In this document: positions 1 through 6,142 of the stretch, piece by piece
How positions within the stretch are numbered: the first letter of the stretch is position 1
Layout of the letters: every line of letters begins with the position of its first letter
Assembly (NCBI GenBank): GCA_002435745.1
Contig: DIWT01000057.1
Coordinates: 1-28,432, forward strand
DNA length: 28,432 bases
Reading direction: 5' to 3'
Source: a bacterium UBP15_UBA6099
GTDB lineage: Bacteria; UBP15; UBA6099
Notes under the pieces: generated by a model
What the model was told of the DNA's origin: nothing
The model's input: only the letters and a program-made list of their open reading frames with translations
Database searches by the model: none
Program-made: the position numbers and the translations under genes

Positions 1-8
1 AATTTCTT

Positions 9-257
9 ATGACCGGCTTAGTAACTGTAAAAAAGAGCTATTTGCAGAATATGCGAAAAGCAAAACACACTACAATGAATATCCTTTATGGCCATGCTAA
101 AAACGTAAATAAAACACGTTTGCTGAAAGTAATAATTGAAGACACAAATGAATGGAAACAAGCAATTGAAACGCTTAAGCGAAAAGTTAGCGGCAAGCAA
201 ATAGAGCCAGATCAGACCGCTGGAAATGCAGATAATAGTTTTGATGACGTTCGCTGA
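9..257 (+). CDS. Short hypothetical protein, possibly 5'-partial
   Basis: An 82-residue reading frame in AT-rich DNA. The frame is open to the window edge, so the true start may lie outside the window. The product is basic and helical-looking (many Lys, Asn, Glu, Thr). It has no signal peptide, membrane segment or motif that I recognise. Base composition is clearly lower in GC than the genes after position 1250, which suggests acquired or decayed DNA. It ends at the point where a truncated transglutaminase-like fragment begins in another frame. It could be a non-coding by-product of AT-rich sequence. Confidence 0.3.
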   Translation: MTGLVTVKKSYLQNMRKAKHTTMNILYGHAKNVNKTRLLKVIIEDTNEWKQAIETLKRKVSGKQIEPDQTAGNADNSFDDVR

Positions 258-778
258 AGGGCGAAAATGAGACCCTTTGGCAGCGAGAGGGCAATGACAT
301 GGATCAGGCGTCGCTATTGATAGCGATGTACAGGCATTGCGGGATACCGGCGAGGTATGTGGTCGGAACGGTGGAGCTGACCCCCGAACAGGCGCGCAAC
401 TGGGCGGGCGGGTTCGACCGCGTCGAGGACGCCGCCCTCGCGTACATGTACGGCGGCATCCCCCTCAGCCAGTCGTTCGCCGCAGGCGGCGGGAAACTGC
501 GCGCGCTCCGCATCGAGCACGTGTGGGCCGAAGCGTGGCTGAGCCGCGACCGCTACATGGGAGCGGCGGAGAACTATCCCCCGTGCGACTATGACCCCGC
601 CGCGCCTCACAAATGCGCCCGCGCGTGGTTCGCGCTCGACCCCAGCTTCAAGGAATATGACATCATCGCCCCGCCCGACATCGTCTCCGACATGGGGTTC
701 GACCCCGAAACGACCGCGCAACAGATAGCTGTCGGCGCGAAATCATCCTGTGTCTTTGTTGATGAGAGCCATATTTAA
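248..778 (+). pseudogene. Truncated transglutaminase-like domain fragment
   Basis: The frame opens right after a TGA at 245-247 and at once reads RSLKGENETLWQREGND, then DQASLLIAMYR and GIPARYVVG. That block is typical of the transglutaminase-like domain of large RHS-type or secreted proteins. Further motifs follow: EHVWAEAWL with the His-containing strand, and WFALDPSF with the Asp-containing strand. No ATG, GTG or TTG precedes the conserved block; the first ATG (299) lies inside it. The signal peptide, N-terminal region and everything after the domain are missing. The last 20 or so residues are AT-rich and unlike the family. I read this as a relic broken at both ends. A short functional protein starting at 299 (159 residues) is possible but would lack part of the core. 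Confidence 0.6.
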
Positions 779-797
779 AAGTATATCAACGCATATT

Positions 798-820
798 GTA
801 TGCATAATAATTATGCATAC
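798..820. repeat. Perfect 23-bp palindrome
   Basis: Arms GTATGCATAAT and ATTATGCATAC are exact reverse complements around a single central A. A one-base centre cannot form a normal RNA hairpin loop, so this looks more like a binding site for a dimeric DNA-binding protein than a terminator. No regulator gene lies next to it. Its role is unknown. Confidence 0.6.
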
Positions 821-1143
821 GGTAGGTCGTTAGCAAATATGATAAGCAGAAATAAGCATTATACAAAGGGCATATATGATAGAAATGGGGGTGCGCGACG
901 GTGGGTGTAATATTTCGGGAGGTTGACAATAACAAGAAAGCCGTAATGGCTAAATACAACTATAGTAACAGCAATATTTGTCAATTTGCGGAGTCGGACG
1001 AGAGCGGCAATTTTTGCGTCTGAATAAACGGCATGATTGCCGTTATGTGGCGCGGGTTCAATTCGGGAAGGTTCGCATGGGATAGGCGTGAGTGGAGGGG
1101 AGAAGTTTTTCCGGCGCGTGGAGGGATTCGGGTGTTTTGTTCG

Positions 1144-1152
1144 TGGTATAAT
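1144..1152 (+). promoter_or_regulatory. Candidate extended -10 promoter for the M23 gene
   Basis: TGG followed directly by a perfect TATAAT (1147-1152) matches the extended -10 form, which can work with a poor -35. No good -35 hexamer lies 16-18 bases upstream. It would give a leader of about 90 bases to the start at 1250. Assignment is by eye only. Confidence 0.4.
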
Positions 1153-1249
1153 TGTGACGAGAGTTGTGAGACACCGCGAAAGCGGGGGCGCCGCTGGCCC
1201 GCAGTAGTGGAAAATGAGGGCTAGGGCGGACTGCGACCGGGGGTGGGAT

Positions 1250-2236
1250 ATGCTGCTCGGCGCGAAGAGAACATTTCTTATGACGGCGGCGTGTGTGTTG
1301 GCGACGGTGGCCGCAACGGTCCCGGCGCGCGCCGCCCGACCTTATTACACATTTGACGATTCGCAATTAATGGTCGAGGTGGAGAACGTCTCTAAGAGCT
1401 TCGCTAGGCATCTGGACAGGATTGTGTTCAGCGAAGGGTTCATGAGGCTGGAGTCCCGCGAGGCTCTCAACAGGATGGCCAAATGGCTACGGGAAAATAA
1501 GTATCCTCTGATTAAAGATTTTCTGGACGCGCTGACGCTGGAGGATTCCGGAACGCTGTTCGAGGTCTTCAAAAAAGGGGAGCAGGTAGGGTCGGACGGG
1601 TTTCTGCCTGTAATCGAGGCCAGTTCGGCGACAGGGCAAAGCACGGCTCTGAGCCTTCCGTTCCGAGGGGCCTACTATGTGGTTCAGGGCAACCGGGGGA
1701 GCATCTCGCACATAGAGGGGACGTCCAACGAATACGCGTGGGATTTCGTCGTGATGAAGGAAGGGCAGATGCAGAAGGGGGCGTCGCACAAGAACGAGAA
1801 TTATTTCGCGTGGGGGCTTCCGGCGGCGTCGCCAGCCCCCGGCACGGTTGTCAAAGCGCAAAACGGCCAGCCGGATCATCGTCCGCTGACGACGGACATG
1901 AAAGGGGCGAATTTCGTGGCGGTCAGGCACGAAAATGACGAGGTCAGCCTCGTTTATCATCTTATGAACGGCTCGGTGGGGGTGTCGCCCGGAGACCGCG
2001 TGGAACGGGGCCGAGAACTGGGCAAGGTGGGAAACAGCGGGATATCGATGTTCCCGCATATCCACTATCAGTTCGACCGGGGCATTGACGAAAAAAGGAA
2101 AACGGGGCCTGCCGTGTTCGCCTGCTACTTCGCCCGCGTCGAGGGGGAAAGCGACTGGGCGCTCGTGGTTTCTGGCAACCCGCAACTAAAACAACACGTA
2201 ATCAATGTGGACGACTATCTTCACGATATTAAATAA
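1250..2236 (+). CDS. Exported M23-family (LytM-like) peptidase
   Basis: Likely a periplasmic zinc peptidase or peptidoglycan-remodelling factor. The start at 1250 gives an immediate signal peptide (basic MLLGAKR, hydrophobic stretch, cleavage near VPARA-ARP) after the purine-rich GGGGGTGGGAT. An in-frame ATG at 1214 would add 12 residues without a good ribosome site. The mature protein has about 120 residues of unknown N-terminal region. The M23 core follows: EYAWDF (about residue 162), a YHL strand, GDRVERGRELGKVGNSG, and the HxH motif in PHIHYQF (about 269-275). The usual HxxxD spacing is not clear: Glu sits where His is expected, and an earlier His in SHIEG may substitute, as seems to occur in other members reading YAxDF. 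Activity is therefore uncertain. It stands alone and converges on a hydratase gene, with a structured repeat between them. Confidence 0.85.
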   Translation: MLLGAKRTFLMTAACVLATVAATVPARAARPYYTFDDSQLMVEVENVSKSFARHLDRIVFSEGFMRLESREALNRMAKWLRENKYPLIKDFLDALTLEDSGTLFEVFKKGEQVGSDGFLPVIEASSATGQSTALSLPFRGAYYVVQGNRGSISHIEGTSNEYAWDFVVMKEGQMQKGASHKNENYFAWGLPAASPAPGTVVKAQNGQPDHRPLTTDMKGANFVAVRHENDEVSLVYHLMNGSVGVSPGDRVERGRELGKVGNSGISMFPHIHYQFDRGIDEKRKTGPAVFACYFARVEGESDWALVVSGNPQLKQHVINVDDYLHDIK

Positions 2237-2287
2237 CGCGAAAAATGAATTTGCGCAAAGCGGGTGTGTGTGTGGGCCTCCGGCGGC

Positions 2288-2541
2288 CAAAGAGAAACTT
2301 TTGAAAAAGTTTCCTTGAAAATCCTTCAAACTTTTCCTTGCGCGACGGGACGCGACGCGCCAGTGTCGCGTCCCGTCGCTCCTGTAAAAATGTTTAAGAA
2401 GAAGATTCTCATAGAAAACGCTACCAATATCTTTTTACACGATACGCGCCGAAGGCGGAAGCGAAGCTCCGCCTTTGGCGCTGACATGAAAGATTTTGAA
2501 AGGGATTTTAAGGGAAAACTTTTTCAAAAGTTTTCCCTTAA
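2288..2541 (+). repeat. Multi-hairpin dispersed repeat, copy 1
   Basis: A compact element with four inverted repeats in order. (A) 2294-2313, arms GAAACTTTT/AAAAGTTTC. (B) 2342-2379, perfect 15-bp GC-rich arms GCGACGGGACGCGAC/GTCGCGTCCCGTCGC with an 8-base loop. (C) 2446-2481, near-perfect arms around GCGCC..GGCGC. (D) 2508-2541, perfect 16-bp arms TTAAGGGAAAACTTTT/AAAAGTTTTCCCTTAA with a 2-base loop. Positions 2309-2541 align without gaps to the reverse complement of 11614-11846, with 213 of 233 positions identical. It lies between the convergent ends of the M23 and hydratase genes, where it might also stop transcription. An open frame runs through it, but ten residues differ between copies and no start is credible, so I treat it as non-coding. 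Confidence 0.85.
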
Positions 2542-2580
2542 TCCTTAGTCTTAGCCTTAGCTTTATCTTTGCTTAATATT

Positions 2581-3441
2581 TCAGACGTTGAGTTTCACTG
2601 TGGCGTTGGTGATGACATCCAGACCGCGTTCGGCGGTTTTAGCTTTGAGCAGGATGGTGTCGGGAGCGGTCTGCCACATTTCGGTGACGATGGTTTCGCC
2701 GGGGAAGACGTGGCTTGCGAACCTGACGTTGATGCTTTTGAATTTGGCGGGGTCGTTGCCGCAGAAGGCCAGAAGGACGGCGCGACCTACGTGGCCGAAA
2801 GTGCAGAGGCCGTGGAGGATAGGTTTCTCGAATCCGCCGATGGTGGCGAAGCCGGGGTCGATGTGAAGCGGGTTTTTGTCGCCTGAAAGCCTGTAGAGAA
2901 TCGCCTGCTGGGGGAGCGTTTTCAGGGAGACGGATTTATCCGGGGCGCGGTCGGGCAGGGCGAACTCGACTTTCGGGCCGGAGTCGCCGCCGAAGCCGCC
3001 TTCGCCGCGCAGGAACAGGGTGAACACGTTGTAGAAAAGCTCTTCGCCCTTCTCGTTTTCGGTGACGCATTCCAGAAGGAGCGCCGCGCCCTTGCCTTTG
3101 TCGTAGATAGCTTTGATGGCGGGTTTGTTTATCGTTTTCGCTTTTACCGGGATGGGCGTCTTGCGGATTTCCAGATACTGCTCGCCGTGGAGCAGAAGCA
3201 TCGGGTTGAACTTGAGGCCGGGGTGGCCGACAGTTTTCATAAGAGAGGCGAACGGGGGCACGACTCCGAAAGTGGGAAGCGCTTTCAGGCCGCTTTCGTA
3301 GGTGAACTTCAACTCGTCTTTGTCCGTCGACGGAACCCCTGCGCCGACGCCGAGAGCGTATAGTATCACTTTGTCCTGATCGTACTCAAACTCCATAGGG
3401 GATATCGGGGCGGACATTGCTTTTTCGACATCGATCGGCAT
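2581..3441 (-). CDS. MaoC-like (R)-specific enoyl-CoA hydratase 2
   Basis: Resembles the hydratase-2 domain of eukaryotic peroxisomal multifunctional enzyme 2, which hydrates trans-2-enoyl-CoA to (3R)-hydroxyacyl-CoA. The N-terminal half has YDQDKVILYALGVGAG, the usual double-hotdog opening. The C-terminal half carries the catalytic hydratase-2 signature SGDKNPLHIDPGFA, with Asp and His, then HGLCTFG. Its 286 residues match a free-standing double-hotdog enzyme. The ATG at 3441 has AGGAGG about 7 bases upstream; longer frames toward 3483 lack this. It lies 46 bases after a FAD oxidoreductase gene on the same strand, so the two are probably co-transcribed and act on a shared lipid, polyketide or sterol-like acyl substrate (inference). 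Confidence 0.9.
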   Translation of the reverse strand: MPIDVEKAMSAPISPMEFEYDQDKVILYALGVGAGVPSTDKDELKFTYESGLKALPTFGVVPPFASLMKTVGHPGLKFNPMLLLHGEQYLEIRKTPIPVKAKTINKPAIKAIYDKGKGAALLLECVTENEKGEELFYNVFTLFLRGEGGFGGDSGPKVEFALPDRAPDKSVSLKTLPQQAILYRLSGDKNPLHIDPGFATIGGFEKPILHGLCTFGHVGRAVLLAFCGNDPAKFKSINVRFASHVFPGETIVTEMWQTAPDTILLKAKTAERGLDVITNATVKLNV

Positions 3442-3487
3442 TTTGAATCCTCCTGTTAGGGCAGCGCGCGTTCGGCGCGCCACGATT

Positions 3488-4795
3488 TTATTTTCTCAAA
3501 TATTTTCTCACAAGTTTGGAGACGCGGAGAGCGGAGTCTAGAGCGATATCGCCGCCCGCGCCGACGCCGCAAGTGGTATCGCCCGCGAAAAACAGGTTGT
3601 GAACTTCCGGGGAGACGAGCGGGGCGCGCTCGTTCCAAGTCTGTCCGACCTTTAGCATCGCGCCGTCAACGACCGGTGTGAAAAGCTCGCGTTTCCATTC
3701 GCAGACGTCCCATACGCCGGGCAGGGCGCGCCCGATGAGGTCGAGCAACTCTTTTTGTGTCTTTTTGACGAATTCTTTGTCGTCGGCGCGCGAGGCGGGA
3801 ATAAACTGAAGCCACGTGCCGAGTTGTTTTCCCGGAGGGGCAAGCGAGGGATCGACGTTCGAAATCAGGCAGCCCATCGTGACGGGGTCGGGAGTGAGTA
3901 TCAGGCCGCTCTTGTCGGACACCGGCCGGCTGAGCGCGAAATCCACCACCACGCCGCAGGTCGGCTCGACCCGTTTGGCGTATTCGACGAGAGGCGGCGA
4001 CATGTGTTTCGCGTCGATGATTTTCAGCGCGTCCTGAAACGGGACGGCGCACACCAGAGCGTCGCATTCGAACTTCTCGCCGTCCGATTCGACGCCCGCC
4101 GCGCGCCCTTTGCTGAAGATGACCCGCTCCACTTTCCGGCGGGTCAATATCTTTCCGTTTCCTTCGATGTTTTTCTTCATTAAGTCGAAGAAGCCGTTCC
4201 AGCCGCCTTTGATGTAGCCCACAGGCTCGAAAGGGTTCTTGAGAAGTTGTTCGAGGAACTTCTTGAGTTCCTTCATCGAGGCCAGTTCCGGATACGGGTT
4301 GGCAAGAGCGGTGGAGGCCAGCAGAGCGCACAACTCGGAAAGGTCGTCCGGGGCGTCGATGCCCGAAAGCGCGTCGGCCAGCGACGCGTCGCCCGCGCGG
4401 TCCGGGTTGTTCATGGCGGTCCATGCCAGAAGTTTGAGAAGGGATAGTTTAGAGAGCGGAGAAAGGAGTTCGGTTTTAATCAGTTCCGCCGGGGCGCTGG
4501 GGAAAGGAAAAAATTTGCCATCTTTAAAGACTTCCGGAGGGCCGGGGGAAAGGAAGCTTGGGCGGCCGCCCGCCGCGCGCATAACTTCCGCCAGCTTGCC
4601 GCGCTTGTGGAACCTGTTCATGTGGATGCCGTAGTCGAGGGTGAAGCCGTCTTTCACGACGACATGCGAGCGGCCACCGATGAACGACGCGCGCTCGAAG
4701 ACGATGGTTTCCCTGCCCGAGCGGGCAAGCAAAGCCCCCGCGCTCATCCCGCCAAGTCCGGCTCCGATAACGATTACTTCCGCTCCGCCGGCCAT
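3488..4795 (-). CDS. FAD/NAD(P)-dependent oxidoreductase, phytoene-desaturase-like
   Basis: A 435-residue flavoprotein of the amine oxidase / phytoene dehydrogenase-like class. The N-terminal dinucleotide fold reads VIVIGAGLGGMSAGALLARS, followed by Glu in VFERA and then GGRS. The C-terminal FAD motif is NLFFAGDTTCGVGAGGDIALDSAL. The middle part binds substrate and gives no clear specificity. The ATG at 4795 is preceded by GGAGG about 9 bases upstream; the frame could extend to 4939, but that N-terminus is basic and unlike the family. Directly upstream of the hydratase-2 gene. Divergent from the thioredoxin lipoprotein gene, so the gap 4796-5005 should hold promoters for both. Carotenoid or retinol-type desaturation or saturation is possible but not shown. 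Confidence 0.85.
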   Translation of the reverse strand: MAGGAEVIVIGAGLGGMSAGALLARSGRETIVFERASFIGGRSHVVVKDGFTLDYGIHMNRFHKRGKLAEVMRAAGGRPSFLSPGPPEVFKDGKFFPFPSAPAELIKTELLSPLSKLSLLKLLAWTAMNNPDRAGDASLADALSGIDAPDDLSELCALLASTALANPYPELASMKELKKFLEQLLKNPFEPVGYIKGGWNGFFDLMKKNIEGNGKILTRRKVERVIFSKGRAAGVESDGEKFECDALVCAVPFQDALKIIDAKHMSPPLVEYAKRVEPTCGVVVDFALSRPVSDKSGLILTPDPVTMGCLISNVDPSLAPPGKQLGTWLQFIPASRADDKEFVKKTQKELLDLIGRALPGVWDVCEWKRELFTPVVDGAMLKVGQTWNERAPLVSPEVHNLFFAGDTTCGVGAGGDIALDSALRVSKLVRKYLRK

Positions 4796-4932
4796 AATGG
4801 TTTCCTCCGCCGCTTTTCGTTTTTGTTGCCGCGAGATAAGTTTACCCGGACGCGGCGCAGACCGCAACAGCGCGGGACTGACGGCAGACAACGCGCGGCG
4901 AAAACGCCGCAAAGAGCATGATGAAACCTGCT

Positions 4933-4961
4933 TAGACATCCAAGCGCAAAAGGTATATATT
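4933..4961 (+). promoter_or_regulatory. Candidate sigma70 promoter for the thioredoxin/glycosyl operon
   Basis: TAGACA (4933-4938), a 17-base spacer, then TATATT (4956-4961); each hexamer matches consensus at five of six positions. Initiation near 4968 would leave almost no leader for an ATG at 4976, which favours the second ATG at 5006 as the start of the next gene. Confidence 0.5.
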
Positions 4962-5005
4962 ATTTATCGACAATTATGACATCTGACGGGGAAGGTGCGG
5001 AGACT

Positions 5006-6142
5006 ATGTTGAACGGAAGATCAATAGCGAGCGCGCCGGCGGCGCTTGTTCTGCTGCTGGCGATGTGTCTGTTTCCTTTAAGTTGTTCGGGCAAGGAAAC
5101 GAAACAGGCTGACGTGAAGAAGTCGAACGCGAAGGGGGCGGAGACGACGCTGTCTGCGGAGGGCTACGCCGCCGCGCACAACGTGATAAAGCTCGGCGCG
5201 CCCGCGCCCGCAGTGGCTCTCAGGGACGCCCAAGGCAAGTCCGTCACCGTCGCCTCCATGAAGGGCAAGACCTTCATAATCGCTTTCTGGCATCCGACCT
5301 GCAAGCCTTGCTTGGACATGATGAAGGAGTTGGAAAAAGCGTTCGCGGCGGACAAGGCGGCAGTGACAATTCTTGCGGTCACCGCCGACGAGGGAGAAAA
5401 GAAAAACGCCGAGAAGGAGAAAACTCTGTCCTCTTCGGGATTCAAGGCAAAGGCGGTTTTCGATATCAACAACGGGACGGCGCGGGCTTACGAGATGACT
5501 ACCGTGCCGTATTTCGCGCTTGTCGATAAGAAGGGGAACCTCAGATACGCAGGCTCGTTTTTCGTGAGCCAGCCGATAAGGACGATGACGTTCATCGAGA
5601 TGGCGACGCGGGTGGCGAAAGGGATAGAAGTTCCCCGTTGCGAATTGCCGGGGATGGTTTCGGCGTCGGATTATGCGAGCGTGGTCGGAACGCAGGCTCC
5701 CGCTTTCAAGCTCAAAGGGCTGGACGGGCTTGATCAGTCTCCCGTCTTTTACAAGGGGTTCTCCCGGCTGCTCGTGACTTTCTGGTCTCCGGGCTGCCCG
5801 CACTGCAAGATGCAGTTGCCGAGAGTGGAGAGTTTCATCAGGAGCGACGGGCGAAGGCTTGGCGTTCAGGGCATGACGGTCGTGGGGCTGCCTGAAAAGA
5901 GCAATCCTGAAACCCCGCAGTATGTGAGCCTGATAGACCAGATCGCCGCGCAGCTTCAGTTGACGCAACCGATCGCGTTCGACTACGGCGGGGAGGCCGA
6001 CACGCTTTACAAGGTAAGAGGCGTGCCTTCGATTTATCTCATCGGAAAAGACGGAAAGGTTGAGCACGCGTGGCGCGGTCAGTTCATGTTCTTCGGGGAG
6101 ACGGTGGAATGCGTCATCTCCGAGTCGGGCGGGGGCAAGTGA
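5006..6142 (+). CDS. Exported protein with two thioredoxin/TlpA-like domains
   Basis: A thiol-disulfide oxidoreductase of the TlpA/ResA type acting outside the cytoplasm. The N-terminus has a hydrophobic segment (AALVLLLAMCLFPLSC), possibly a lipoprotein signal with Cys at about residue 27, though the lipobox is not perfect. Domain 1 (about 60-205) has APAPAVAL, the redox pair CKPC at 99-102 and a cis-Pro in TTVPYF. Domain 2 (about 225-375) has APAFKLKGL, CPHC at 264-267 and RGVPSIYLIG. Two complete CxxC domains in one chain are less common than single TlpA proteins. GGAG precedes the ATG at 5006. The stop overlaps the GTG start of the next gene by 4 bases, implying coupled translation with the DUF2723/TPR protein. 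Confidence 0.85.
   Translation: MLNGRSIASAPAALVLLLAMCLFPLSCSGKETKQADVKKSNAKGAETTLSAEGYAAAHNVIKLGAPAPAVALRDAQGKSVTVASMKGKTFIIAFWHPTCKPCLDMMKELEKAFAADKAAVTILAVTADEGEKKNAEKEKTLSSSGFKAKAVFDINNGTARAYEMTTVPYFALVDKKGNLRYAGSFFVSQPIRTMTFIEMATRVAKGIEVPRCELPGMVSASDYASVVGTQAPAFKLKGLDGLDQSPVFYKGFSRLLVTFWSPGCPHCKMQLPRVESFIRSDGRRLGVQGMTVVGLPEKSNPETPQYVSLIDQIAAQLQLTQPIAFDYGGEADTLYKVRGVPSIYLIGKDGKVEHAWRGQFMFFGETVECVISESGGGK

Larger units (their letters stand above)
779..1249. other. Intergenic, AT-rich, no convincing gene
   Basis: About 470 bases with no supportable coding region. It holds a 23-bp palindrome at 798-820, a small hairpin near 1026-1043 (arms AACGGCA/TGCCGTT) with no T-tract, and a candidate extended -10 promoter at 1144-1152 for the downstream peptidase-like gene. 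GC rises sharply after about position 1000, marking the return to host-like composition. Confidence 0.6.

Noticed and set aside
9..301. Frameshifted single gene joining the first short frame to the transglutaminase fragment
   Set aside because: The upstream part is AT-rich and unlike any region that normally precedes the domain; conserved sequence starts only after the in-frame stop. A truncation fits better.
1033..1224. 63-codon open frame before the M23 gene
   Set aside because: No ribosome site, Arg/Trp-rich composition typical of chance frames in GC-rich DNA, and it overlaps the likely promoter.
2264..2548. 94-codon open frame matching part of a minus-strand frame at 11436-11840
   Set aside because: The similarity is explained by the inverted multi-hairpin repeat. 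Ten residues differ with no sign of protein-level conservation, and neither frame has a credible start or domain.
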